NCBI GenBank assembly: GCA_017961325.1
Contig: JAGCXM010000011.1
Span: 1 to 64,000 of the forward strand
Source of the DNA: a bacterium
GTDB lineage: Bacteria > UBP6 > UBA1177
Length of the DNA stretch: 64,000 nucleotides
Direction of reading: 5' to 3'
Part shown: piece by piece, positions 43,624-53,091 of the stretch
Numbering within the stretch: position 1 is the first letter of the stretch
Layout: every line of letters starts with the position of its first letter
Translations under genes and position numbers: made by a program
The notes under the pieces: generated by a model
Databases searched by the model: none
What the model saw: the letters and a program-made list of their open reading frames with translations, nothing else
What the model was told of the DNA's origin: nothing

Positions 43624-45879
43624 TTGATAAAGTTTATAAAAAACAAAATCGGTAATGATTTAAACACTTTTTCCGACGTAAGAAACGGTTCTCTCAACAA
43701 TCTGGACAAATTTCTGATACTTTTCACCGTCATTCTGTGCGCACTGCTCTACATCCCGATGCTCGGCAACTTCCTGATGATTGATCCCTGGGAAAATCAC
43801 TATTCGCATGTTGCGTGGGAGACACTTGAAAAAAATTCATTCGCAAAGCTGTGGTTTCAGAACTCGAACAAATTCTGGTCCAAGCCGCCGCTTCTTTTCT
43901 GGATGCTGATGCCGTTTTACAAGTTCAACATTTCCGAATTTTCCGGCAGATTTCCGATAGCCGTTTTTTCAATACTTGCCCTTGCCGGATTCTATATTCT
44001 TCTGACCCGTCTGATTTCGCGAAAATCAGCAGTAATTTCGACGTTTGTTCTGATGCTTTCACCGCAGTATTTCATGCTTTCGCGTCAGATCATGGTCGAT
44101 CTTCCCTTTGTCGCGCTCAATACGATTGCGATGCTCTGCATGGCGGTTTACTACTTCGGAAATATCGGTGAAGACGAAAAAGTATTCAAAAAAATCTCAA
44201 GAAAGGACCTTTACTTATGGCTCTTTTACTTTTTTGAAGGATGGGCTTTCCTTGCAAAAGGTCTGCTCTCAATAGTCATTCCCGGGGTATCTCTTTTCAT
44301 TTTTATGATATTTACGAGAAATTTCGGTTATTTTTTCTCATGGAAACACCTTAAAAAACATTTAATCGGTATGGTCGTATACCTTGCCGTAGTCATGCCG
44401 TGGTTTGGATATATGTGTGCAAGTGAAGGAAAAAGTTTCTTTGACACTTTCATTATCTATCACCACTTCAAAAGAACGGCCGGCGAAATTCACAAGCCGA
44501 ACGATCTTTACACGCTTTACATAAGAATTTTAGGCTATGCCCTTTTCCCGTGGAGTGCATTTCTGCCAGCAGCGCTTTACAATTTTCTGACAAGAAAAGA
44601 TGAAGATTCGGAAAAAACGAAAAAGCTTTTCTTTTTCAGTTCATTTATCGGACCTTTTCTTTTTTTCTCGTTTTCATCGACTAAATTTTACCACTATATT
44701 GCACCTGTAGTTCCGTTTCTTGCAATATTTTTAGGTATCTATATTGAAAAACTCTGGAGTATGCGCTGGACTCTGGCTTCAAAGCTCGAAGCTTTGGTAT
44801 CAATATTTCTGGTTGCTGCAATCGGTCGCGACATAGGTGACAAACACACGCTGTTTCTTCATCTCGTAACTTTCTACAACACGAGAAAAGTTCCCACCGG
44901 ATCATCATGGGAAATAACAGTAATTTCTGTTTTCACAATTTTTTGCATAGTAATTTTATCAATGATTCTTAATAATTACATGCAAAAGAAGGGTTTTTAC
45001 ATTCTTTTTGCGCTCAGTGCCGGATTCATGACCTACTATTTCGCCGACCAGCTGCCGGAGATTTCGAAATACTACTCGCTGAAACCTCACGTGGAAGCCT
45101 ATCTGAAGGACAGTCCGACAAGAGAGCCTATCGCCGACTACTACAAATGGCTGAGAAAATCGGCAGGTTTCTGGCTTAAAAACAACATAACGTTTTTACA
45201 GACCGACAAAGAGAAAAATGTTCTTAAATTTTTCAAGAAACCGGGAAATCAATATGTTATTATGCGCGAAAACGACCAGAAACGATTTGATGCGCTTATG
45301 AAAAGAGTAAATAAAAAGGGAGTAGTCATATACAAAGGCGGAAAAAACATCCTTATGAAAGTTGCAGGACAGGGTGAAAAACAGGATTTTTCAGGCGCAA
45401 AAAATTACATCGTAGGAAAACTTCCCGACAACATTATAAAATCAAATATTCTGTTTGACAACGTAATAAAATTCGAAGGATTTTCTGTAGATAACGGAAA
45501 AATTACTGAAAAGGACGGAAAATACTTCGCAAAAGAAGGTTCAGAAATAAATGTCCAGCTTTATTTCAGATCAGTGTCGGACAAAATAAACAGAGATTAC
45601 GACGTTTTCCTACACAACGAAGGAAACAAAAAGGACAAAAGAACAAAAGGTGACGGAAACATGGCTAACGGAACTTATCCGACTAATTTCTGGAAAAAAG
45701 GTGAAATCATCAGACATCCGTTAAAAATAAAAATACCTAAGGATTCAAAAAATGATTTCTATGTTTCATACTTCGGAATATATCAGGAAGAGTACAGGGC
45801 AAACATAACAAACAAAGACGAAGTGAAAAATGACGGTGACAACAGAGCCGAACTTTTAAGAATCTACCTTGACAGATAA
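43624..45879 (+). CDS. GT39/ArnT-type membrane glycosyltransferase
   Basis: A 751-residue integral membrane protein with about ten to twelve hydrophobic segments in the first 470 residues. The first extracytoplasmic loop contains MIDPWENHYSHVAWE (about 52-66), with the acidic catalytic position of PMT_2/ArnT enzymes. Next come NKFWSKPPLLFWM and GRFPIAVFS. The C-terminal about 280 residues are soluble, with a beta-rich end. It would transfer a sugar from a polyprenyl carrier to a lipid or protein. The TTG start follows AAGGAGTGAAAA. The end overlaps recF tail-to-tail by 16 bp. Confidence 0.85.
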   Translation: MIKFIKNKIGNDLNTFSDVRNGSLNNLDKFLILFTVILCALLYIPMLGNFLMIDPWENHYSHVAWETLEKNSFAKLWFQNSNKFWSKPPLLFWMLMPFYKFNISEFSGRFPIAVFSILALAGFYILLTRLISRKSAVISTFVLMLSPQYFMLSRQIMVDLPFVALNTIAMLCMAVYYFGNIGEDEKVFKKISRKDLYLWLFYFFEGWAFLAKGLLSIVIPGVSLFIFMIFTRNFGYFFSWKHLKKHLIGMVVYLAVVMPWFGYMCASEGKSFFDTFIIYHHFKRTAGEIHKPNDLYTLYIRILGYALFPWSAFLPAALYNFLTRKDEDSEKTKKLFFFSSFIGPFLFFSFSSTKFYHYIAPVVPFLAIFLGIYIEKLWSMRWTLASKLEALVSIFLVAAIGRDIGDKHTLFLHLVTFYNTRKVPTGSSWEITVISVFTIFCIVILSMILNNYMQKKGFYILFALSAGFMTYYFADQLPEISKYYSLKPHVEAYLKDSPTREPIADYYKWLRKSAGFWLKNNITFLQTDKEKNVLKFFKKPGNQYVIMRENDQKRFDALMKRVNKKGVVIYKGGKNILMKVAGQGEKQDFSGAKNYIVGKLPDNIIKSNILFDNVIKFEGFSVDNGKITEKDGKYFAKEGSEINVQLYFRSVSDKINRDYDVFLHNEGNKKDKRTKGDGNMANGTYPTNFWKKGEIIRHPLKIKIPKDSKNDFYVSYFGIYQEEYRANITNKDEVKNDGDNRAELLRIYLDR

Positions 45880-46892
45880 AAAATTTTCATATTATTGAAA
45901 TTATTAATATTTTCTATTGAACTTGTCATAAGAACCTGATTTTTTAAAGCCTCTATCTCATTAAAAAGTCTCTTTTTCATTTCATCATCTACAAAAACAA
46001 ATATATCGTCAGCCAAAAAAACGGGATATTCATTTTTTCCGGCATGAATGCTCAGTTCGGCAAGTTTTATCAGAAAGGAACCTATGTAAGTTTCACCCAT
46101 GGAAATATTGTTTTTTGCATTTCCTATTTCGGTAGTTATGTTTATTACGTCAAGATGCGGACCGTAAAGAGAAAAACCTTTTTCAAGCTCTTTTTCAAGT
46201 TTCATTTCAAGCTTCTCGGCACAATTTTCATCAATGCTGCAGGAAAAAAATATCTTCATTTTAGAAAAAAGTCTTTCCGAAAGAGATCCAATAAATTTAT
46301 TTACGGTTTCACACGAGGCGTTTCTTTTTTTTCTTATTCTGTTGATAAGCGGAACGGCAGCACTGTTCAAATATTTAACAACTTCTGTGTTTCCGTTCTT
46401 TAGTGCTGTATTTTTGTTTTTTACAAAACGCAGATATTCGCTCATATCGTCAAAATAAGCTTTGTCCTCAATGAAACATATTCTGTCTATAAAATCGCGT
46501 CTGAATTTTGGACTTCCGCTTATTATAAGCATGTCGTCAGGTGAATGTATAACAGGGTAAACCATATTAAGCAGACTTTTTCTTGAAGATACAGTGCCGT
46601 CTATAAGAATTTTCTTGTTTCCGCTTCTGTCATAACCAACCGAAACTGTTCTCGAATAACCTTCAAAATCATTAAAATCCGACCTAATGTAGAAATTCTG
46701 GCTGTTTTTTGAAATGCAGTCTTTTATATCGTTCGTTTTAAACGATTTTCCGCTTGAAAGAATAGAACAGGCCTCCAAAACGGATGTTTTTCCAGAACCA
46801 GTTCTCCCTTTTATCAAGAGCTTTTGGGGTAAATACAATGAAAAATCGGATAGAGATCTGAAATTTGAAATAAAAACTGAATTTATTTTCAT
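45864..46892 (-). CDS. recF: DNA replication and repair protein RecF (divergent)
   Basis: A 342-residue SMC-like ATPase for loading RecA at gaps. Walker A GRTGSGKTSVLEA lies at about 29-41, followed by the family segment SPDDMLIISGSPKFRRDFIDR (about 117-137). The ABC signature is degenerate (ISMGETYIG), as is Walker B (FLADDIFVFVDDE instead of LLDDVxSELD). Its identity is supported by position directly behind dnaN (5-bp gap). ATP hydrolysis may be altered. Confidence 0.88.
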   Translation of the reverse strand: MKINSVFISNFRSLSDFSLYLPQKLLIKGRTGSGKTSVLEACSILSSGKSFKTNDIKDCISKNSQNFYIRSDFNDFEGYSRTVSVGYDRSGNKKILIDGTVSSRKSLLNMVYPVIHSPDDMLIISGSPKFRRDFIDRICFIEDKAYFDDMSEYLRFVKNKNTALKNGNTEVVKYLNSAAVPLINRIRKKRNASCETVNKFIGSLSERLFSKMKIFFSCSIDENCAEKLEMKLEKELEKGFSLYGPHLDVINITTEIGNAKNNISMGETYIGSFLIKLAELSIHAGKNEYPVFLADDIFVFVDDEMKKRLFNEIEALKNQVLMTSSIENINNFNNMKIFYLSR

Positions 46893-46897
46893 AAATG

Positions 46898-48061
46898 TCA
46901 GATTCTAAGCGGCATTACCATATGAACATAAAACAAGTCGTCATTCTCTTCCTTTATAATCATAGGAGGCATGCTTCTTCTTTCACTCGGATCTTCAATT
47001 ATAATCTTAACGTTAGAATCATCGATTATGTTGATCACGTCAAGGAAGTATCTTGCGTTGACGGCAATATTCTTTTCAGATGAAAAACCTTGTTCTACAA
47101 CTATCTCGTCATTCGAACTTCCGCCAGTCTTCGTGTTTGCGCTCATAGAAAGAACTGAACCCTTAAAGGAATATACAGAAGCCCAAATTTTTTCGTCAGA
47201 ACTCAAAACAATCGTTCTTTTGATGGCTTCAATGAGTTCGTTCCTATTAACAACAGCATACTCTTTTTCATTTATGCTTTCATAAGTTCCTATTATAGGA
47301 CGGTGATTCGGAAATTCATTTTTTATAAGCCTCGAAATAAAGAAGACATTTTCATTTTTTACAAAAAGCTTGTCATCGTCTATAGCCATTTCAGCTTCAT
47401 CCGAATCGGCAAAAATTTTGTTCATTTCGGTATAGTTCTTTCCGGGAATTACTATGCCTTTTTCAATTTCTTCAAAATCCATATCAAAATTTTTAAGGCT
47501 TAAAACGGAAAGTCTGTGAATATCGGTCGTTACTAATTCGATATGGTCAGATCCGTTTTCATCCTTGGTTTTAGTAATCAAAACGCCTGAATAAGTCTTA
47601 TTCAAATAATAATCAGCCATTGAAAACTGAACTTTTCTGAAAGCAGATATTATTCTGCATATTTTCACTTTCCTGAATTCCTTTTCAGTCTGCGGAATAG
47701 CCGGAAAATCAGAAGCATCCGGGCATGGAACGTTATATTCAGACTTTCCGGATTTTACATTAAGAACATTGTTTGTCTCATCATAAACGAAAACAACGTT
47801 TTCACCTCTTACGAGACGGCATATGTTAAGTATATAAGATGCCGGAACGGCTATTTTCCCTTCAGATGAAACAGGTTCCAGAAGGTGCGTTTTTGCAACT
47901 ACAGTAGTTTCAAGATTGGTAGCATTAAGAAAACATTCGGAATCTTTGAATTTAAAAAGAATGTGAGTGATAATAATCATGGCATGCTTCTTCTCAATGG
48001 AAGAACTGCAGTAGTCGATAGCTTTGAGAAGTTCGTCTCTTTTAAAAGTTAAATTAATCAT
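46898..48061 (-). CDS. dnaN: DNA polymerase III beta sliding clamp DnaN
   Basis: A 387-residue clamp. The three clamp domains can be followed (TFKRDELLKAIDYCSSSIEKK, TDIHRLSVLSL, VNARYFLDVINI). The protein ends VMPLRI, matching the MPxRL tail that forms part of the peptide-binding pocket. Start at 48061 follows TGGAGAATCTG; an ATG four codons earlier overlaps that site. It lies between dnaA and recF on the same strand. The sequence is more divergent than most housekeeping genes here. Confidence 0.95.
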   Translation of the reverse strand: MINLTFKRDELLKAIDYCSSSIEKKHAMIIITHILFKFKDSECFLNATNLETTVVAKTHLLEPVSSEGKIAVPASYILNICRLVRGENVVFVYDETNNVLNVKSGKSEYNVPCPDASDFPAIPQTEKEFRKVKICRIISAFRKVQFSMADYYLNKTYSGVLITKTKDENGSDHIELVTTDIHRLSVLSLKNFDMDFEEIEKGIVIPGKNYTEMNKIFADSDEAEMAIDDDKLFVKNENVFFISRLIKNEFPNHRPIIGTYESINEKEYAVVNRNELIEAIKRTIVLSSDEKIWASVYSFKGSVLSMSANTKTGGSSNDEIVVEQGFSSEKNIAVNARYFLDVINIIDDSNVKIIIEDPSERRSMPPMIIKEENDDLFYVHMVMPLRI

Positions 48062-48108
48062 CAGATTCTCCATATAATAAAAAACTAATTATAATAACTC
48101 TGCTATAA

Positions 48109-48284
48109 TGTTGAAAAGTTTGGATTTGTCAATAAAAACAGGATAATAAATGATGTTTTTTGTGTTGAAAAACATGCTGGTTTCTTGTTGTTTTCTTATC
48201 TTTGAAATTTTCAACATTGAAATTTTCAACATTTGTTACAAATTGCTGTTGTTACTTTCTATTTCGTGTTCTATTTTTTCAACA
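48109..48284. other. Candidate origin-linked cluster of TTTTCAACA boxes
   Basis: Five exact copies of the 9-mer TTTTCAACA occur within 176 bp, at 48109-48117 and 48163-48171 (reverse) and at 48208-48216, 48223-48231 and 48276-48284 (forward). A one-mismatch copy lies at 48318-48326. They lie in the AT-rich dnaA-dnaN gap and the last codons of dnaA. The box differs from the TTTTCCACA form of the DnaA box at one position. This is a plausible oriC or dnaA autoregulation site; no TTATCCACA is seen here. Confidence 0.55.
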
Positions 48285-49591
48285 AGTTTCTTTATGTTGG
48301 TGTCTTCATAGATGAGTTTTTCAACGTTGTCTATTGAATTTTTTACTGTTGAATGATCTCTTCCTCCGAAACTTTCACCTATTTCTTCCAGAGTTTTGGA
48401 AGTGTATTTTCTTGAAATATACATTGCTATCTGTCTTGACATTGAAATCTGTTTAGTTCTTTTTTTGGAAGTTATTTCGGAAGGTTTTATGAAAGTATTT
48501 CCGGCAACTATTTTTATTATATCGTCTATTCCGGCTGTTTTGTCCTTTTTTATGAAGCTTTTGAGTATGTTTTTTGCAAAATCCCTGTCAATTATTTCTT
48601 TTCCTATGAAACAGAAAGATATTTTAAGTGTTTTTAGTGCGCCTTCTATTTCCCTTATGTTATTCCTTATATTGGAAGCTATCAGATCCACTGCTTCATC
48701 GCTTATTTTTATGCCGTAAAGTTCAGATTTTTTCTTTATTATTGCGACTCTGGTTTCATATTCAGGAGGTTTTATATCAAGTGATACACCCATTGAAAAT
48801 CTTGTTTTAAGTCTGTCGTCTATATCTTTTATTTCAGATATATATTTGTCTGAAGTTATTACTATCTGTTTGTTTTTATTATAGAAAGTATTGAAAATGT
48901 AGAAAAATTCATCCTGGGTTCCGGTTTTTCCGGATAAGAACTGTATATCGTCTATAAGAAGAACATCTTTTTTTATTATATTCTCCCTGAATTCGGGAAC
49001 TGTCTTGTTCTCAATCGATTTTACGTATTCGTTCATAAGCTGGTTTGCAGTAGAATAATAAACGCTCTTTTTTCTGTTTTCCCTGATATAGTTTCCTATT
49101 GCCTTGACTATATGAGTTTTTCCAAGACCTGAATCACCGTAAACAAAAAAAGGATTGTAATCTGATCCCGGATTTTTGGCTATTGTCTTGGCAGCATTAT
49201 AAACTGTTATGTTTGAAGGTCCTGAGACGAAGTTATCAAAGGTATAACCTCTGAAATTGTCTTCAAAACTTATGTTTTTTTCTGTTTTTTCAGCGGGTTT
49301 TTCTTTTTTTTCATCTTCTTCAAAAGTTATGTTTGTCTGAATTTTTTCATCATCATCATCCTGTTTTATGATGATTTTTACTTTGGTATTTTGTTCAAAC
49401 AAAGTCTGTGCTATACTTGTTATTTTATTTAAGTATTTGTTTTTATTTAAAAAATCATAAGCTATACTGCTTCTGCAGCATAGAACTATCTCATCTCTTG
49501 ATTCCTGCATAGGATATAACGGACTTATGAAAGTTTTTATCAAATTTTCATTTTCCGTCTTTTTAAGCTCTTCCAATATTTTTTTCCACAT
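48236..49591 (-). CDS. dnaA: Chromosomal replication initiator DnaA
   Basis: A 451-residue AAA+ initiator. N-terminal domain I (MWKKILEELKK), an acidic linker (about 75-115), and the AAA domain with NPFFVYGDSGLGKTH (about 146-160), VLLIDDIQFLSGK and DDRLKTRF (box VII Arg finger). The C-terminal DNA-binding domain has the signature GGRDHSTVKNSIDNVEK (about 412-428). The ATG follows AGAGGACTGA. It heads dnaA-dnaN-recF and is divergent from the HEAT-like gene. Confidence 0.97.
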   Translation of the reverse strand: MWKKILEELKKTENENLIKTFISPLYPMQESRDEIVLCCRSSIAYDFLNKNKYLNKITSIAQTLFEQNTKVKIIIKQDDDDEKIQTNITFEEDEKKEKPAEKTEKNISFEDNFRGYTFDNFVSGPSNITVYNAAKTIAKNPGSDYNPFFVYGDSGLGKTHIVKAIGNYIRENRKKSVYYSTANQLMNEYVKSIENKTVPEFRENIIKKDVLLIDDIQFLSGKTGTQDEFFYIFNTFYNKNKQIVITSDKYISEIKDIDDRLKTRFSMGVSLDIKPPEYETRVAIIKKKSELYGIKISDEAVDLIASNIRNNIREIEGALKTLKISFCFIGKEIIDRDFAKNILKSFIKKDKTAGIDDIIKIVAGNTFIKPSEITSKKRTKQISMSRQIAMYISRKYTSKTLEEIGESFGGRDHSTVKNSIDNVEKLIYEDTNIKKLVEKIEHEIESNNSNL

Positions 49592-49778
49592 TCAGTCCTC
49601 TAAGTTCTGACAAAAACTTTTTCTATTTTCCCGAAGATTCGTTACTTTTCAAGAAAAAAAATTTTTTTTTGATAACAAAATTCAAATGTCAGTTTTTTCA
49701 GCGGGTTGACAAAATTCATCTTTTTGTTGAATAAATAGTAAAAACAATTAAAATGGTGCGATTTTTTAGGAGGTCTTC
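49592..49778. other. Divergent dnaA upstream region
   Basis: 187 bp of very AT-rich DNA with a run of about nine T residues near 49668-49677 and GCGGGTTGACA at 49701-49711. TTGACA (49706-49711) may serve the HEAT-like gene. No DnaA-box cluster is visible. It is an alternative site for part of the origin. Confidence 0.35.
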
Positions 49779-51677
49779 ATGCTGTATATAGGCAAAAAAC
49801 TCGAACTTACAGAGTATTTTAAATCAATTCCGCTGGATCAGAAAAAGCAGCTTTACAGAGGAATTCGTTCGATAATTGCGATGCTTGTAAAAGTTTCCAA
49901 GATGACGGAAATTTATTCGGTAAGGGATAAAATCTTTTCAGAATTCACTGAAACGATGAAGCAGAATATAGATGTTATCCACAATCTTCTTCCGTTTGCA
50001 TCGCTGACCACCAAAAAAGTCGGTTTTTACTATCAGGAAAGGAAAATAAAGCTATTCGATGAAGGTGAAAGAAAATTCAGAAACATATTTTTAAGTAATG
50101 AGATCAGAGAGCTGTATTTTGTAAAAGGTGTAACGCCTGAAGAAATAGTCAACTTTTTTGCAGTAATTCAGGAGACCTTGAATTATACTTTGCTTGATTA
50201 CGACTTCAATACGAGACTTTGGGATTACGGCATAACGCACATAGGAACTATTTCCGATCCCGACATGGGCGATCCTGAACCGTGGGAGGAAAGCTGGTTT
50301 AAAAACGATGTAGAGCCTGTTACTTATGAAAAACTTTTTTCAATGAAGCCTCAAAGCGTGGATGAGCAATCTGATTTTTTAAATGAATTCAATATGATGC
50401 CTGTTGTTGACATGGAAAAGTTCAACAAGTGGAAAGAGAGCTGCGGCAAGGAGATGGTCGTAAGCAAATATCTTGAAAAAGCAGTAAAAATAGTTCTTTC
50501 CTCTTCAAACCACGAAACAAACAAAAATATTGTCGGAAAGATATGCGAATATGCCGTAAAGAATATACAGAACGCCGATTTCATTTCCGGTGTCACTTAT
50601 ATTAATAATTTGATTTTATTGGAAAAAAACCTTAAAGAAAAGGATGAGGTCATCTACACCAAAGTAAAAGAGGTTCTCGACAGAATCAAGTCTGAAGATT
50701 TTCTAGACACGATTTTTGAATTCGGCGCGGTCATGGACAGTTCGCAGCTTAAAAGTTTCAGCGAACTTATAATTTTTGCCAGTGAACTCAATTTTGAAAC
50801 GGTTTTCATTAAACTTTGCGATCTTGAAAGTAAAGAAACGCGGCTTTACTGCCTCGAAGGTCTGGCTAAAAATCTTAAAGACAATGAAATGATTCAGAGA
50901 TTTATCGACAATCCGGACTGGCACATAGTGAGGAATTTCCTTTACATTCTCCGGTTTGTCTACAATCCTGAGTTTCTGCCGCAGGTCAGATCGGTAATGA
51001 ACCACGAAGTCAAACAGATAAGAATCGAGGCGGCGCATGTTCTGAGTATTTATGATGCGGACGAAAACATTGAATACTGGGAAAAGGCGGTTTTCTGCCC
51101 TGATGAAGAAGTAAGAATTCTGGCGGTCGAAAACCTTGTGAAAGTCAAGGATCAGAGAGTGAAATTTATTTTCAACGAAATTTTCAAACCTTCAAACCGC
51201 TCGAAATTCAACCTTACCGATTATGAGCGTTATATGGACCGTATTCTGGCTTCCGGAAGAAACGAATTTTTTGACCTTCCCGGTTCAATGATTTTTTCCG
51301 AAAATCGTGAATTGAGAATTATTGCATTGAAATCACTGAATAAATTAAGTAATCCGTCGATGGTTCTGATGCAGATTAAAAGAAGGCTGAGCAGTAAAGA
51401 ATTTTTGTCGCTTGACAAAGAGGAAATAGATCTCCTGCTCGGTTTGATGAAAGGTGAAATGGTTATGCCTATGCTCGAACATCTTGAGTATCTCTTTACG
51501 CTTCACGGAAATATATTCAATAAAAGCAAATACTTACCATTAAAAAAGCAGGTTTTCGGCTTTGTTATGCAGGGAGCGGCGAAAAATACCGCCATGCGCA
51601 GCTGGATAGAGAAGGGAAAGGCGAAGGGTGACAGCGAAACCCGTTCGATTCTTGAGGGAGAGGTTAGTCATGGATGA
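49779..51677 (+). CDS. HEAT-repeat-like protein of unknown function
   Basis: A 632-residue soluble helical protein. The N-terminal part has a pattern (KIKLFDEGERKFRNIFLSN, IRELYFVKGVTPEEIVNFF) also found in the next gene. The second half has HEAT/armadillo-like units (VRNFLYILRFVYNPEFLPQVRSVM, IRIEAAHVLSIYDADENI, VRILAVENLVKVKDQRVK). No enzyme motif is visible. It starts after TAGGAGGTCTTC and overlaps the next gene by 8 bp. Similar pairs with HD-type proteins occur in deltaproteobacterial genomes (recollection, not checked). Confidence 0.7.
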   Translation: MLYIGKKLELTEYFKSIPLDQKKQLYRGIRSIIAMLVKVSKMTEIYSVRDKIFSEFTETMKQNIDVIHNLLPFASLTTKKVGFYYQERKIKLFDEGERKFRNIFLSNEIRELYFVKGVTPEEIVNFFAVIQETLNYTLLDYDFNTRLWDYGITHIGTISDPDMGDPEPWEESWFKNDVEPVTYEKLFSMKPQSVDEQSDFLNEFNMMPVVDMEKFNKWKESCGKEMVVSKYLEKAVKIVLSSSNHETNKNIVGKICEYAVKNIQNADFISGVTYINNLILLEKNLKEKDEVIYTKVKEVLDRIKSEDFLDTIFEFGAVMDSSQLKSFSELIIFASELNFETVFIKLCDLESKETRLYCLEGLAKNLKDNEMIQRFIDNPDWHIVRNFLYILRFVYNPEFLPQVRSVMNHEVKQIRIEAAHVLSIYDADENIEYWEKAVFCPDEEVRILAVENLVKVKDQRVKFIFNEIFKPSNRSKFNLTDYERYMDRILASGRNEFFDLPGSMIFSENRELRIIALKSLNKLSNPSMVLMQIKRRLSSKEFLSLDKEEIDLLLGLMKGEMVMPMLEHLEYLFTLHGNIFNKSKYLPLKKQVFGFVMQGAAKNTAMRSWIEKGKAKGDSETRSILEGEVSHG

Positions 51678-53088
51678 AAGAAGAAACAGACCTGAATACG
51701 ACAGTTCGCCTAAAAAATGGCGTTACAATTTCTCGAAGTCGCTTTTCACCTTCTGGAAAAATGTCAAGATGTACGGTGATAAAAATGATAGAATCACTGA
51801 GGAAATAACGTTTTTCAAGCAGGTTCTGGAATTTTTCTTCGCTGAAAAGGACGAAGTTTCGATACTTTTTGACGGAATAGACATAAAAATAGACAAAGTC
51901 AGGATCAGAGGTCAGAGACAGGACGACAAGTATTTTGAAGATATCTACGATCTTTTCCTTTCGCTCTGCATGTCGGGAATAACTTTCAGAAAAGGTGTCA
52001 CCGACGAAGAAATTCTCACTCTTCTTGCCGTTATCGGCAAATATCCTATAGGAAGAGAGCCGAAAGTTGCCGCTTACGAGCGGGTAAAAGGTGATCTTCC
52101 GCCGCTTCAGCACATAGAAATCTATCCTTACGACCCCGAAGAATCGGGAAATCTGCCGATTTATACTCCGGAGCAGTCGGTTCGCGGAATATACTGTTCT
52201 CTGGCTGAAGGTTATAAGGATTACTGCAAAATGGTAGATGCCGCGGAAAGTATTCCGCTTCGAATGATCGAGCGCAGGGTTCAGGATCTGATAAGCATAG
52301 TTTCAAACGCCAAAAAAATAGAAACTATTGAATTTATTATGTTTTTAGCATCGATTCCTTCAAGTTACGGTTCAAGTGAAAACGCTTTTGCCGTTGCATG
52401 TGTCTTCTGGTCGGTTCTGATTGCAAAAAAACTCAAAGTTGACCTGCAGACTACGAAAAGAATTGCTATTTCGGCATATCTTCAATATTTTTCGGCAGAT
52501 AAAGAGAAAGGCTACACCGCGCTTTCGAGAATGGACGATTTCAACTACGACCGGATTGAATCGGCTCTCAATGTTTCAAGCAGGATCACCGATTTTTCGG
52601 AAAAGGCGCTTCAGCTTGACGTTTCGGCTTCGTCGGGAACGCTTTCCGGAGAAATTCTCAAAGTTGTTTCGTATTTTTCGGCAGTTACACGAAAATGGCC
52701 TGAAAAATCACAGTTCTGCAAGTGTCCGCTTATGACGCGCCCGCAGGCACTCCGTTCGATAATCAGAAACAGTGCGAATGATGCTTTTAAAAAGGAAATA
52801 GTCGAGGCTTTCATTTCAATAACGGGTATTTATCCGATAGGCAGCATTTTAAAACTTTCCGACGGAAACATCTGCGTTGTCGTCAAAAGGTTCAAAAATT
52901 TCTTTGACCAGTCCAATGTTCTGGTTCTTGACAAAGAGCTTTCAGTTAAAGAACGGCAAACTGTAAATGCCGAAAATCTTTTGGATATTCCCGATGCAGC
53001 AGGAATAGTCCTTCCGGAAAGGACCACCGTTGAAATCCTCAGCACATTCCTTGACGAAAGAAAAATGCTGGATGATCAGTCAGAGTAG
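51670..53088 (+). CDS. HD-GYP-like (degenerate) protein, partner of the HEAT-like protein
   Basis: A 472-residue protein. The N-terminal region (about 45-120: VSILFDGIDIKIDKVRIRGQ, SGITFRKGVTDEEILTLLAVI) parallels that of the upstream gene. The middle (LASIPSSYG, AFAVACVFWSVLIAKKLKV) and the C-terminus (ITGIYPIGSILKLSDGNICVVV) fit HD-GYP-type phosphodiesterase relatives; the last segment corresponds to the post-HD region. The HD and GYP catalytic residues are not visible, so it is probably inactive as a c-di-GMP phosphodiesterase. The ATG overlaps the upstream stop. Confidence 0.6.
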   Translation: MDERRNRPEYDSSPKKWRYNFSKSLFTFWKNVKMYGDKNDRITEEITFFKQVLEFFFAEKDEVSILFDGIDIKIDKVRIRGQRQDDKYFEDIYDLFLSLCMSGITFRKGVTDEEILTLLAVIGKYPIGREPKVAAYERVKGDLPPLQHIEIYPYDPEESGNLPIYTPEQSVRGIYCSLAEGYKDYCKMVDAAESIPLRMIERRVQDLISIVSNAKKIETIEFIMFLASIPSSYGSSENAFAVACVFWSVLIAKKLKVDLQTTKRIAISAYLQYFSADKEKGYTALSRMDDFNYDRIESALNVSSRITDFSEKALQLDVSASSGTLSGEILKVVSYFSAVTRKWPEKSQFCKCPLMTRPQALRSIIRNSANDAFKKEIVEAFISITGIYPIGSILKLSDGNICVVVKRFKNFFDQSNVLVLDKELSVKERQTVNAENLLDIPDAAGIVLPERTTVEILSTFLDERKMLDDQSE

Positions 53089-53091
53089 AAC

